This document shows positions 1 through 11,569 of a stretch of DNA of 64,000 nucleotides, in pieces (the stretch's first letter is position 1; the number at the start of each line of letters is the position of its first letter). The DNA comes from Basidiobolus meristosporus CBS 931.73 (taxonomy: Eukaryota > Basidiobolomycota > Basidiobolomycetes > Basidiobolales > Basidiobolaceae). Where the stretch lies: assembly GCA_002104905.1 (NCBI GenBank), contig MCFE01000067.1, forward strand, positions 124,001 to 188,000, in the 5' to 3' direction. A program made the translations under genes and the position numbers. The notes under the pieces were generated by a model, which was not told the origin of the DNA, made no database searches, and worked only from the letters and a program-made list of their open reading frames with translations.

Positions 1-1447
1 CCTGATGGAATCAATACCACATAGTCAAAGGACTTAGAAATTATGGCAGCCTGCTGATGGGATCATCACAATAATTTTTCATAGGGCTCAGTTTTAGCTT
101 TGACAATTCTGGATGCAGGATCATTGATCCAAATGATGCCCATATTGCTCTGGGTATTTGAGATAAGAAACTATACAAGATAAATTCTATTTCATCATAT
201 CTGGGAGCTAATAAAAGTGACTTAAATGAAGAAATGCCAATGCTTTGGCACAGGAGATTTGGTCACATTTATTTTGGTCAATACTGCAAAATAATCAAAG
301 ATCAGCTAATTCTGGACTAAAAATTGATTTGGGCACTGTAATACATGCATATATGAACAACAGGCCAGACAGCTGTTCAAGAGCTCTGGGCTAATCAAAA
401 TTATGTAGAAATTAGATCTAATCTCTCATATCTGTCTGAACCTATGCAAAATTTATTTTTAGGCCGGAAGAAGTATTTGATCACTTTTAATGAAAATTAT
501 ACAAGATACATATAGGTCTACTTGATGGTGAGAATGAAAGAGGCTCTGTTCAAGCTCTGGGAGTTCAAAGCCATGGTGGAAAGAGAAACCAGTACAGAAA
601 TTAAGATAATAAGCTCTGACAATGGTGGAGAATATTCCTCAAAACACCTCATCTACTTCTGCAAGATTCATGGGATAAATCAAGAGACTACTGTACTGTA
701 CTTGCCACAGCAAAATGAAGTGGCAGAACATGCAAACTGATTAATGACTGATATGGCCAGACTTATGTTCCATAATCCAGTATTAGCTTATGATACTTGA
801 GTGGAATCAGTTGCCACTGCTTTATACCCTAGAAATAGGAGTATAGCAGAATACCTTGTGATTCTACTCCATTTGGGCACTGTATGGATACAGACCATGT
901 GCAGAACATCTAAGAGTGTTTGGGTGTACCGCATATGCCACAAAGCTGTCCAGTAATTGGTCAAAATCTGACCCAAGTAATGTAAAATGCATATTTTTGG
1001 GCTACTGCAATGGGAGTCAGGCAAACAGGCTCTACATTACCAAAGCAGAGAAGCTGATCAAGTACAGGGATGTATAATCTGATGAAAATCTGAAATTGGC
1101 ACAAAAAATTGCATCAGATGATGACAAAAATCTGATCTCAAGTCCACCAATAATCAGGATTGAATTAAAGCAATACAATGATAATCTTTTCACTCCAGAG
1201 GGCTCTACTGCCATGGTTCAGCCTAAGGCAGTGTCCAGGAATATCCCAGAAGTGATCATTCCTTTATCACAAAGTAGGAGATCCAACTAGACCAGAAATA
1301 GCCCAAATTACTATATCAATCAGGGCATAAACACTACCTATGCCTATTCAATCCATATTGATGAGCCACAGACTGTAAAAGAGGTGCTAAATAGCCTTCT
1401 GACAAGCCTTTGGAGACCTGCAATGACTAAGGAATATCAGGCCCTGA
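1..1447 (+). mobile_element. Decayed Ty1/copia pol remnant (pre-integrase, integrase, start of RT)
   Basis: Broken reading frames on the + strand match copia-type pol in the usual order. A GAG-pre-integrase stretch lies near 240-330 (LWHRRFGH). An integrase core follows at about 480-780 (SDNGGEY, then LPQQNEVAEH, a variant of the TPQQNG-AER motif). The conserved block just before the reverse transcriptase lies near 1340-1445 (EP-T-KE, W--AM-KEY-AL). Many stops and frameshifts make it non-functional. It is cut off at about 1447, where a copia-type LTR begins in the same orientation. The left end runs off the window. Confidence 0.85.
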
Positions 1448-1692
1448 TACTTAGAATGTTTTCACCAAAATATCATGTACCCAGAACATGAAAATTTGAT
1501 AAGTAGTTCAAACAGCCCCAGACTTTGCACGCATACTCTTGGGACCTTTCTAAGCCTATTTTATGTGTTTGCTCTGCCAAGACCATGTAAAAGTATAAAT
1601 ACCACTATAACATTCAATAAATCATCAAGTGAAAACCACATAATCTACTTGTTCTCCCTATCACCTTCAATATAACCAAGACTCTTACCACA
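1448..1692 (+). repeat. Truncated copia-type LTR, 5' to a gag copy
   Basis: This stretch matches the 3' two-thirds of the complete LTR at 3394-3725 read on the opposite strand. It ends in TTACCACA, the degenerate form of the family terminus TTACAACA. Four bases after the end lies TTATGAGCCC (1695-1704), a candidate primer-binding site, and the gag ATG sits inside it at 1697. The LTR lacks its 5' third. Confidence 0.75.
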
Positions 1693-1694
1693 GA

Positions 1695-1704
1695 TTATGA
1701 GCCC
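1695..1704 (+). other. Candidate primer-binding site overlapping the gag start codon
   Basis: TTATGAGCCC follows the LTR terminus. It is the reverse complement of GGGCTCATAA, the anticodon-loop region typical of eukaryotic initiator tRNA-Met. Priming from an internal (half-tRNA) iMet fragment is known for copia-type elements. The inverted gag copy has CTATGAGCCC at the same place, one mismatch. The gag ATG lies within this site. The assignment rests on recall of the initiator tRNA loop, not on a tRNA found in this window. Confidence 0.55.
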
Positions 1705-2975
1705 CAAGCTGTCACTCTCTGCAATGTCTACTACTGCTATTACTGGAATTCTTCCCTCTGCTGAAAAGTTGGATGGATCTAACTACCAAGTGTGGAAGGT
1801 GAAGATGTAGATGCTGTTACAAGAAAGAGACCTTTGGGATATTATCATGGGAGAAGAATGCCCTCATAAAAATGTGGGAGAGGAATTCTTTAAGTACCAG
1901 ACAAAAGAACAAAGTGCCCTTAACTGCATTTGCCTTAATGTCAAAGACAAACTAATTATTCAATGCTCAAGTGCAAAAATGGCAAAGAGGGCCTGGAAGA
2001 CATTATAAGACACCTACCAGTCATGTTCTGCTGCCAAGAAAATGTATCTTAGATGAAAATTCTTGACTACAAAGATGCTGCCAGGAGAAGAAATGAAAAA
2101 TCTTAATAACAGAATTACCCTGCTGGTGGATGAGATGGAATCTGTGGACATACCAACTACTGATGAGGATGTGATAGTAACCATCCTTAATAGCCTGGTA
2201 GACAGGTTTCAGGGCCTTGTATCAGTCCTAGAGTCCGGCACTGCAGACCTGAACTTAAGTTATGTATATGGTGTTGCAATATTCTGAGGAGTATTGGAAG
2301 TGATGTGGAGAACTAGAGGATTTACATGTTATTCACTTGTAGATTTATTGATCAAAAGTATGGTATTTATACTTTTGATAAAGTAGAGGAAACAAACATG
2401 TAGAGTTTGTTAAGGAAGGTCCCAAGAATATGTGTGCAAAGTTTGGGGTCTTTTGGACGACTTTGAGAAAAATAATAATCTGGGTACCTGACAATTTGGT
2501 GAAAATATTCTAAGTAAATCCCGACAAGAAATCTAGTCAGGACAGAATGCTAATGACAGAATAAGATCTATGTGACTAAGTTAGCATGAATATTTAGGTG
2601 ACAATTCAATAATTACAACATATGGAAGGCTCATGCATGAAGAATTAGGAAAATTAAGCTCCAATAAGAAGGAATAAGATGCATTAATAAGCAATGATAA
2701 CCAGCAAAGAAGATACCCAAGACCTTTTAAAGGCAATAGCAACCTGTTTTACAGCTACTGCAAAAGGAAAGGACACACATCAGACCAGTGCTTCAAAAAG
2801 AGTGATAGTCAGCAGAAAAAGCCTGAATAGGGAAATGCTGCCACAACTGAAGATAGACTATGCATATCTGCACTAAATATGACCACAAACAAGGATTCTC
2901 AGACATGATATAGGGACTCTGGAGCATCTCAACACTTTACACACCAAGAAGAACTTCTTACCAGCAGCGTAATTC
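1697..2975 (+). pseudogene. Copia-type gag with start of protease, interrupted by a solo LTR
   Basis: Gag starts at ATG 1697 and shows a UBN2/retrotran-gag type N-terminus (KLDGSNYQVWKVKM, then a TAG, then MLLQERDLWDII). A second reading block covers 2063-2271. A solo LTR (2272-2620) splits the gene. Beyond it are a degenerate zinc knuckle (YCKRKGHTSDQCF, about 2751-2800) and the copia protease start DSGAS near 2918. At about 2975 the sequence turns back on itself into an inverted gag copy. The TAG near 1809 is shared with that inverted copy, so both descend from an already broken parent. Confidence 0.8.
2272..2620 (-). repeat. Solo copia-type LTR with perfect 5-bp target duplication
   Basis: It begins TGTTGCAATA and ends ATTACAACA, and it resembles the LTR at 3394-3725 along its length. 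The five bases before it (2267-2271) and after it (2621-2625) are both TATGG, a perfect target-site duplication. It lies inside the gag of a related element, so it marks a later insertion followed by LTR-LTR recombination. Confidence 0.85.
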
Positions 2976-3393
2976 TGATAATTAGATTTTTCATTTCTTC
3001 TCCTGGCAGCAACTTTGTAGTAAAGAATTTTTGTCTCAGATACATTTTCTTAGAAGCTGAACATGACTAGTAGGTGTCTTCTAATGCCTTCCAGGCATTC
3101 TTTGCCATTTTGCTCTTGAGCATTGAATTAGCAATTTGTCTTTAACATTAAGGCAAATGCAGTTAAAGGCACTTTGATCTTTCTTCTGGTACTTCAAGGC
3201 TTCCTCTCCCACATTTTTAGGAGGGCATTCTTCTCCCATGATAATATCCCAAAGGTCTCTTTCTTGTAACAGCATCTACATCTTCACCTTCCACACTTGG
3301 TAGTTAGATCCATCCAACTTTTCAGCAGAGGGAAAAATTCCAGTAATAGCAGTAGTAGACATTGCAGAGAGTGACAGCTCAGGGCTCATAGCC
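2976..3393 (-). pseudogene. Inverted copy of copia-type gag N-terminal region
   Basis: On the minus strand gag starts at 3389 (MSPELSLSAMSTTAITGIF) and runs leftwards to about 2976. It is close in sequence to the + copy at 1697-2105. It shares the TAG after KVKM and adds a frameshift near 3120. Its own LTR (3394-3725) lies directly upstream. Together with the + copy it forms a large inverted repeat with a spacer of about 0.9 kb. Confidence 0.8.
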
Positions 3394-3725
3394 TGTTGTA
3401 AGAGTCTTGGAGATATTGGAAGTGATTGGGAGAACAAGTAGATTATGTGGTTTTCACTTAATGATTTACTGAATGTAAAAGTAGTATTTATACTTTTACA
3501 TGGTCTTGGCATTACAAACACGTAGAATAGATTAAAGAAGGTCCCAACAGCATGTGTACAAAGTTTGGGGCTGTTTGGACAACTTATCTAATTTTCATGT
3601 TCTGGGTAAATATTCTAAGTAAATCCCGACAAGGAATTTGGTCAGTATTCTCTAGGATTTGAAGGTGATGATCTAAGTGACTAAGTTAGGTGAATTTTTA
3701 GGTGGAAATACGAATTTTTACAACA
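3394..3725 (-). repeat. Complete copia-type LTR (5' LTR of the inverted gag copy)
   Basis: About 332 bp with TGTTGTAA at one end and TTACAACA at the other, a perfect terminal inverted repeat. It lies immediately upstream of the minus-strand gag start. No matching 5-bp duplication is present, as expected for one LTR of a truncated element. I used it as the reference for the other LTR pieces in this window. Confidence 0.8.
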
Positions 3726-4456
3726 CTAAGTGACTAAGTTAGGTGAATATTTAGGTGGAAATACAAATTTTTACAACAAAAACCACATAATCTACTTGTC
3801 CTCCCAATCACTTCCAATATCTCCAAGACTCTTACAACAGTATAAATGCTAATTTTACATTCAATAAGGCATTGAGTAGATTTACATTATCCACTTGTTC
3901 TCCCAGTCATTTCCAGTATCTCCAAAACTCTTACTACAAGAAGTACCCAGACCATCACCTTAAGTCAGTCTAGGTATACTCAAGTTATACTTAGGAAGTA
4001 CTGGATGAAAGATTGTAAGCAGCTACCCTAATGAAGACAAACTTTCATCAAGAATCAACCAAATCAAGAGAGCTTGTTACTCTCTAAAAGACCAGACTTT
4101 TCTAACAAATTTAGTGTTAGCAGTTTAATGAATTTCATGAATGTAACATGATCAGACTTCAATAGATTATTAAAGAAAATCCACATAATCTACTTGCTCT
4201 CCCAATCACTTCCAGTATCTTCAGAAGTCTTACAACAAAGCCAGTCATAAAAAATATACTTAAATAGGATCCTAAGAGCATATACATACTATGTGGGGGC
4301 TTTTAGACAGCCTAACAAATCTTTATACTCAGAGTACCTGACACTTTGCTGAAACTTGTCAAGTCAATTTCAACAAAGAATTTGGGCAAGGAATAGTGAA
4401 GTTTGTAAGCTAGGATTTCAATGACATGTTTAGGAGTAAATACCAGATTTACCACA
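3726..4456. repeat. Cluster of LTR fragments in both orientations
   Basis: Several short pieces of the same LTR are joined here. An LTR-terminal piece lies at 3724-3777. Pieces in the opposite orientation ending at CTTACAACA or CTTACTACA lie at about 3778-3840 and 3841-3938. An LTR end is at about 4168-4232, followed by a diverged LTR body at about 4243-4456 ending in TTTACCACA. None has coding sequence. The stretch 4457-4888 shows no gene and no clear repeat. Confidence 0.65.
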
Positions 4457-4888
4457 TTACAAACAGTTGATTCACTATCCTACATCCAACAAGGGCATAT
4501 TATACAAACATACATGGCCATAATCTTGCCACTGTTTACTTTCGCTCAATATACCAATACATAGCCCATTCACTACTTAACACCCAATGGATTAGTCCAT
4601 GTGAATGTAGAGTGGAGAGGACTTAAATGAATCCTGACGATTTTACACTCGATTAATCCTGGGATTGGTTTTGCTTAATGACATTATCAAAGGACACCAC
4701 TTGGTCAGATGATTAATGCACATATGTGAAATAGGAGATAATCCAGGTTTGGTGCATATCACCGGTTTGGTATATATCGATTCGTCCTGGAAACTCGATC
4801 AACCGCCCATGAATAAGATTCGAATTCCGGGAACAACTAAGTGAAGTGAATTTCCACCGAGACTTCAGTGACACCTTGATACGATACA

Positions 4889-6972
4889 ATGGACGATTTC
4901 GACTACAATGCGGTATCTTGGGATACCGGAGACACCACCCATCACGTAAACGACCCGTTGTTTGAGGAAGGTGGCCTCGAGGTTGGCAGCTCGTTCGCTG
5001 ATTTCCAACCGCCCGAGGTCGCGTCCCCCTTCTCCCAGCCCGGTGATGAACCGAGCACCACAGACCTGGTAAGAAGCGCTTGTTGGTGGTTGCGTTGCCT
5101 CCCTCGAGCTAGTGTTACTCGATATTGATGTCCACTCGTTTCGCTAGACCCAACCGGAAATTGTCCCAGCATCCGCGACGGACGCCGCTCAGGATCCTCT
5201 CGCCCCAGCCAAGATGCAGATCTCCATCACCCAACCCCATAAAGAATACGAGGGAACCACGGCGCAACACATCTCCTACCTGATAACCACCCAGGTAACT
5301 CTCATTGACCACCCACGCGCGGAAGTTTAGTTCCCCGTTGAGCAGTTGGACTAAGGAAAACCCTCCGTTGCTAGACTGAATTGAAAACCTTCCCAAAGTC
5401 CGAGTGCCAAGTGCGCAGGAGGTTCCAGGAGTTCGTGTGGTTGTATAACACCCTTGTTGACGAGTACCCTGCCTCCATGGTTCCTCCTTTACCAGGGAAG
5501 CACCGAATGGGTAAGCCCACCCTTATCTCTACTCTTACCTTGACAACCGCCTCTTAACCATCCTGTCTCCACCCTTACGCTAGAATACTTCAAGGGAGAC
5601 CGTTTCGGAGAGGAATTCGTGGAGAAGAGAAAAGATAGGTAAGTCCCGCATTCGCACCCGCACCCTCCCCGGTTAGTCACTCAACTCCTTCCACCGCCAA
5701 CTAGTTTGGAACGGTTTTTGCAAAGGGTGGCCAGACACCCTACCCTCCAAAAGAGCGTTTGCTTGAGAAACTTCCTCACGGCCGAGAAATTGGTAGTTGC
5801 CCCTTAGGTTGCACTACAGACCATCCTATCTGACCAATCCGTCTGCTCTCATGTAGTCGACCACGGCACCCAAGGGGGAAGGAGCACTGGAGAATCTCGG
5901 AGAAGTGCTGATCAACGCGTTCACCAAGGTACAGAAGCACGACGAACGATTCTTGGAGATCAAGGAGAGCGTGGAGAAGTTCTCGGAGAACCTCCATACC
6001 ATCGAGCGGCTCCACCAGAAAATCCTCAAGAAGCAGATGGGTAGAGACGGCTCTCTGAAGTGGTGGGAATGGCCAGACCGCTAATCGACTTACACCATCT
6101 AGAACTCGAGCCCGATTACGCGGCACTAGAGACGGAGATCAAGGCGTTGAGTCAACTGGAGACCAGAATTGCCGAGCCGTTGTTGAAATTTGCCTCGGCC
6201 ATCGAGAAACAGGCCGAAGTGACGAAAGAGATGGTATGTGCCAGCGCCGGGGTCGCCCAACCCACACCTGCTAACCCACACCGGCCTAACCCTGCTCGTT
6301 AAAGATCGGTTCAGAGGAGGCAGGATTCCTCAGTCAGATCCATGAATACATTAGTTACTGCACCAACGTCAAGGTACCTCCACCACACTGCACTCAACCC
6401 GTCGACGCGTGTACTGAACATTTATTAGGGAGTCATGAAGCTGCGCGAGCAGAAGCAGATAGACTTCGAGGAACTCAGCGTGCTGCTTGACCAACAGAAG
6501 AGCGAACGTGAAAAGCTCGTCAACCATGGCAGGACCTCCGGGATCTCGTCCTTCCTCAAAGGGAAGTATGACGAGATCAAGGGGGTGGACCAAGAAAAGG
6601 CTCGACAGCAGAAACTGGAGAAAGTGGAGGCCAAGGTTAAGGAGGTAACGCAGATTCGGCTGGACCAGGTTTTTTGCGAGAGTCACTGACCACCGGCTCT
6701 TAGCTCGAGAGGGAGGTAGATAGCAGCGGCGACCTGGCCTCAAGGTTCTCGGAGGAAGTGCTCAAGGAGTTCGCGATCTTCCAGACCTCCAAGACAATCG
6801 ATCTAAAAGATTCATTCCACAACTACTGCAACAGCCAGATGGACTACTACAAATCGGTAAGTACCTACGAGCGATGTCCGTCGCTAACCGCGTCGCTAAC
6901 CATATCCACCCGCAGGGGATTTCCATTTGGGAGGAGATCATCCCAATCTTGGAGGGAATCCAACCACAATAA
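4889..6972 (+). CDS. SNX4: Sorting nexin SNX4/Atg24 (PX-BAR protein)
   Basis: Family members bind phosphatidylinositol 3-phosphate on endosomes, shape tubules and recycle cargo; the fungal form (Atg24) also serves selective autophagy. I join eleven exons: 4889-5068, 5148-5294, 5375-5510, 5584-5638, 5705-5792, 5857-6040, 6103-6233, 6305-6373, 6429-6644, 6704-6856, 6916-6972. These give 471 aa with every phase consistent. The PX domain (about residues 82-195) shows RRRFQEFVWLY, VPPLPGK, EYFKGDRF and ERFLQRVARHP. The rest is a BAR region with the Snx4-type segments LINAFTKVQKHDERFLEIKE and GISSFLKGKYDEIKGVD, and the C-terminal IWEEIIPILE. The start is the first ATG of the open first exon. Eleven exons in 2.1 kb is dense for this window. 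Confidence 0.88.
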
Positions 6973-7364
6973 AGCAGTGACCAATAAACTCCATCACGTG
7001 ACGCGAAGCGTCTGCATTTGTAAAAAAGAAAAAAATGATTTACGCTGTGTTGTTAGAGCTTTTGGCCAAAGGTGGAACAGGAGGAAACCCACTTCGCCCC
7101 GCAGTCCATGATTCTGGAAAGAACGGAAAGATAGATGAATGCCCCTAGCCAGACGATGGTAGACCAACACCCACAACACCCACTAATCGAAGCACCCGAT
7201 GTGCAGTAGAGAACATTTTCAATAAAACTTGCCAGATCAAAGCCAGTCAGCCAATCACACCGCCCAGCATCGCAGAGGGATTTTTTTTCCGAGTTTGGGC
7301 AATTTTATGAAACCAATTTTGTCGGGTGGCTCTTTCTTTCTCTTCCTTACCGAAGTTTGCAAAC

Positions 7365-7694
7365 ATGGAAAACGATCAAGGTGTTCTCGTCGACTTGTAC
7401 GTCCCCAGAAAGTGGTATGTACCGAAGGCATCGCGACCCCCTGCGCCATCCCACCATTACTAAGCTGCTTTTCTCTCCCACAGCTCTGCCACTGGCCGTC
7501 TCATCCCCGCCAAGGACCACGCCTCCGTCCAAATCAACATTGGTGAGGTCGATGCCGAAGGCCGTTACACCGGTTCTTTCCAAACCTATGCCTTCTCCGG
7601 CTTCGTCCGCAAGCTCGGTGAATCCGACGACTCCCTCAACCGCCTTGCCACCAAGGACGGTTTCTTGAAGAACGTCTGGTCTTACCAAAAGTAA
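7365..7694 (+). CDS. RPS21: 40S ribosomal protein eS21
   Basis: A component of the cytosolic small ribosomal subunit needed for late 18S rRNA processing. Two exons, 7365-7414 and 7484-7694, give 86 aa, the normal family length. The N-terminus [16 protein letters not shown] and the segment [15 protein letters not shown] are diagnostic. The intron splits the Cys codon after PRK and has GTATGT and CAG borders. It lies about 390 bp downstream of the SNX4-like gene on the same strand and about 370 bp before PAT1. Confidence 0.95.
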
Positions 7695-8065
7695 TTGAAG
7701 GGCGTCTGGTCTCACCCACCCCCTAGCTAACCCTACATGTTGACGCTTTCATCGGAACTATAATAAACTGCGATTTCTCGCCAACATTGTGCGTAATTTG
7801 TTGGATTTTTTTTATGTTGTTGATCCGGATTTGATGATGCAAATTTAATGGATCCCCTATACCAATGATCTATACTAATCCACGGCTGGTTTGTGGTCGG
7901 TGATTTGCCATTTGCGATAAGTAAAACGAATCGAACCTCGATTACCTGGGCTTTTTGAACCATTGCTGGTATTTTCTCTAACCTAGCAACCAAAACCTAG
8001 CGCAGCCCAATCCCTTCCACTGGTACCCATACCAGAACCTTCTTGACAACGAAGCTGCGAACGTG
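7695..8065. other. Intergenic spacer between eS21 and PAT1
   Basis: About 370 bp holding the eS21 3' end and the PAT1 promoter. I see no coding sequence or structured element. Confidence 0.5.
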
Positions 8066-10887
8066 ATGGCAGACTCGTTTTTCGGTTTTAACACCGCCCT
8101 TCCCCCGCTGTCCTCCCAGGAGCGACAGAACCTCCGGAGGGGCCCGTACTCGGCGAACGAGAACGGTTTCGACAAGTTAAACAACCAGCTACACTCCCTC
8201 CACCTCAACGAGGGCCTTTCCTCTTTAGATGAGGAGAAGTACGACCGTCTGGGTGACCAGTTGCAAGAGGAGAACGACAATTTGAACGATGAAACATTCG
8301 GCGCGGTCGGCACCGCTAATATGAGTGAGTTTTTTTTTCAATCTGTGGTTCCAAAGAACAATCTCAGTCCCCCCCTTTACGATCCGACTTCGAGGGCGAA
8401 TTTTGGTCTCGAGTCGGTCCACATTGCCACCAGGCTCCATTTCTCTACCTTCCCACCCCACCTTCCCCTCCACCCAAAGCCTATGGCTACTTGTGAAGTG
8501 GCGATCTGCGGAACTTGTTGCACCGTCGTTAAATGTTGCGTTATTTTCCCTGTCTAGATCGGGATTTCGACTTCGCCGCCAACACCGACAAGATCGCCTC
8601 CGCCCTTGAAAAGGAGCAACGTCAGTTGTTCGGGGATAGAAGAGCCTCGCAAAACCCTGGTTATGAACAATACGGTAAGTTCAGGGGACGCCTTCTTTCC
8701 CTTGGTTTGGTCTTTGCTGACCGGAGTCGACGCTTTTATTAACTTGTGTGCTGCTTCGTGCGTCTGTAGGGGCCCAAAAGCCTACTCGTAACTCGCTCGC
8801 CGCCCTGTGGGGTGAGGAGGCAGGTCAGCAAGGAAACAGAGGGTACGACAAGACCTACGACTACGCAGAGATGGTCCATTCTCCCGTGTCTCCCAGTATT
8901 TCCAAGCAACACCAGGATATTTGGAATCAAGGGGATGGAAATCGTGGTAAGTAAATCCCACCGACCCGCCCCGACTTGCTCAACCCAGCTTACCTAACGC
9001 ATTCCAGAAATCCCTTACGGCTTGAGCAGAACCAGTTCGTACGGGGATGGCGGCCAAGGAGAATTCGGCTTTTCTTCTCCAAGAAATCGCCCCGTCGCAC
9101 TTAACCAGGCACCTAACGACCTTGGCTACATGTCGCCAAGAAATCGTCCGGCGATGCTTGGAAGTCCCCGTACCGAGCCTCCCTACATGTCTCCTCGCAA
9201 CCGACCCGCCCCTCCACCAGGCGTGATGTCGCCTATGGGAGGTAGATACTCCTTGGAGGAGATTGAAAACCAACTTCTCCGATCGCTACCTCAATCTGGA
9301 ATGCCAAACAACCTCCAAGGCTATGACAGACGAGGCATCGAGATGGACCCCGCCTTGGCCCCAAGAACCGGGCCTATCCCCAACGCCAACTACCTTCAGA
9401 GCTACGAGAGGGAGGCGATCTTCGCCATGAAACAGCAAAGACTTCGGGAGAAGCTGATGCGAATCGTAAGTCGGCGTCGGCCACCTTCCCATCCCCACCC
9501 GCTCTTCCGGAATGCCCCATATTGACCACCGTTTCGTATTTAGGGACGTTACAACAACCTGATGACCCAGGGCGACAAGGACTACATCTCCCGGATCCAG
9601 ATCTCCCAGCTCGTCACCGACGACCCATACGCCGACGACTTCTACTACCAGATGTACAACGCGTTCAACAAGAAGGTCGACCCCGGGCTCTCCTCCCCCG
9701 CTGCCGAGAAGCTCCCCTCTGGTGGACGCCGTGGGCTGACCAGGATGCAGCAACAGATCAAGCGAGTGGTCGAGGAGGCCAAGCGTAGACCCCGGTCTAC
9801 CCAGTTCTCCCTCGAAGGTGCGCTCGGTAAGATCGCCCTCAAGTCCGTCAAGAACCCCAAGCAGATCCTGCAAGTCAGTGGGAAGGCGAGCGAGGAATCC
9901 GGAGGCTCGTCCCCGGTAATCGAGACGAAGACGGTAGCCAACAGCCAGGACGATCGGAAGAGGACGTTGAGAGTGATTGAAAACGTCTACAACAAAACGC
10001 TCGAGTTGGAGCAGCTGATGCGACAGAACCAGAAGGACCCCCGCGCACGCCAGGACCAGGAGAGCTTGGAGAAGTGGGTCCAGGAGTGTGAAGAGATCAT
10101 CGCGGAGATCTGGGCCGAGCTTGGCACCAACAACCCCATCTCCACGGAGTATCCTCACCCCTTCATCAGGTTCCTCAACATCCCCAAAGGAAAGAAGCTC
10201 ATTCCGCGTATCTTGCGACACGCGATTCCCGAGAAGGGTCTTAGCATGGTGACCACGCTCGTGGCCAATTTCGAGAGTCTGAATGTGTGTCGTGGCGGGG
10301 TCTTCGGGCCGCAGTCGACCATCTTGCCGGAAACCTTGGAGGAGATCGACCTGTTCGTGAACACGGTGATCGCCTCCCTCCTCGAGAGATTCATCATGGA
10401 GGTGCCGATGAAAACCATCAACGGTCTGCTCTCCGTTTTCATCGAGAGGAACAACATCGCCTGGGTGGCCCGCAGCAAGGTTGGCCTCAGCATGCTCACC
10501 ATGTTCCTCACACGTGCGGTGATGCTGAAACAAGGGGTGGGCACCCACCAAGGGTTCGTGCCGGACGAGGTGGAGCTTTCACAATGGAACGAGGTGTACA
10601 CCGAGCTCTTCGCCCAGCTCCAGTACCACTTCGGCATGCTCTTCCCACCGACCACCTCCATGATCGACGACCTTTACGTGTGGGAGTTCTTGGCCGCCCT
10701 CGGATCACAGGCCACATCCCAACAGCAGCATGTGCTTGTGACCGAGGTCAGGGAGAAGATCTACGAGAGCCTCATGGCCGCCACCTCGGGACAATTGCCA
10801 CCCGAGGCTGCCCAGCACAAATACTCCAACGTGAATCTGTTCCTTCACTCGTTGGGGCTTGACGCATCTCAGATCCCCCTTCGCTAA
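8066..10887 (+). CDS. PAT1: mRNA decapping activator Pat1
   Basis: Pat1 links the Lsm1-7 ring and Dhh1 to the decapping enzyme in P-bodies and promotes decapping of deadenylated mRNA. Five exons, 8066-8324, 8558-8674, 8770-8946, 9008-9465 and 9544-10887, give 784 aa with consistent phases. The N-terminus begins MADSFFGFNTALPPLS. The middle is Pro/Arg-rich with repeated MSPRNRPA-type motifs (about residues 205-260). The C-terminal half carries the Pat1 segment MTQGDKDYISRIQISQLVTD and the alpha-solenoid region to the end. The ATG at 8066 is the first in a long open exon. A short upstream coding exon cannot be excluded. Confidence 0.92.
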
Positions 10888-11284
10888 CCCACCAAAAGCA
10901 TCCACTGTGTACCTCACTCGATAGTAAATATTGAACCCACACCTCCCACAGACACCAATGTACCGGGACGTACGTCTTAACTCCCCCTTCTTCCTCCCGA
11001 AAAGACCACCACGCTTATATATAAATGAAAAAAAATCCGTATTCCAATAACACCTGGTCATCCTCCACGTTTCCGATTCCACACTAGAGAAAATAAAGGT
11101 GGTAGATTGGTGGCTACTAGTTGGGTAAGGGAGGATTTTATTTACGCGTTCTTCGGTTAAGGTGGATAACACCGATGGAATGGAACCGTATTCGCTTTCT
11201 AACGACAATCTCTACTGGTTGGGGTGGACAAGAAACCAAAAAAAGGAGACTCGGTGGACCCTCTAAACGCCGGGTGGGGTGGGT
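10888..11284. other. Convergent intergenic region
   Basis: About 400 bp between the 3' ends of PAT1 (+) and the COX7C/Cox8-type gene (-). AATAAA-like and T/A-rich stretches lie near 11025-11095. No gene is seen. Confidence 0.45.
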
Positions 11285-11569
11285 TTATTGGGACTTGGAC
11301 AATTGCCAGGCGGAGGCGATGAAAGGAAGGGCGTATCCGAGACCGAAGAAAGAGACCATCTTCACGGCGAGGGCCTTCTTCTTCTTGACGTCGAAGGGCA
11401 AGTGCTACGGGTGGAAGTGGAGGGTGTTTAGTGGTGTGTCGGGTAACGGGGTTCACGTAAAAGGAACACTTACAGCGCCGTTCTCGTTTTCGAAGTGGTA
11501 GGCACTTCTGGTGACGTTGGGGCGAACAAGGGAGCGGGAGCGGATGGCGGCGCGAGCAAAGACGGACAT
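11285..11569 (-). CDS. Cytochrome c oxidase small subunit, COX7C/Cox8 family
   Basis: A short inner-membrane subunit of respiratory complex IV. Two exons on the minus strand, 11569-11474 and 11404-11285, give 71 aa. The donor is GTAAGT and the acceptor is TAG. The N-terminus MSVFARAAIRSRSLVRP looks like a mitochondrial targeting sequence with no acidic residues. The mature part has HFENENGAHLPFDVKKKKAL and then one membrane segment, VSFFGLGYALPFIASAW, as in human COX7C and yeast Cox8. Each exon is too short to stand out as an open frame. Identity rests on the H-E-NG--LPF-V--K-ALA-KM pattern plus length and topology. Confidence 0.8.

Noticed and set aside
9286-10551. 421-codon minus strand open frame opposite PAT1
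   Set aside because: Same cause: it mirrors the last PAT1 exon and shows only low-complexity His/Glu/Gly-rich sequence.
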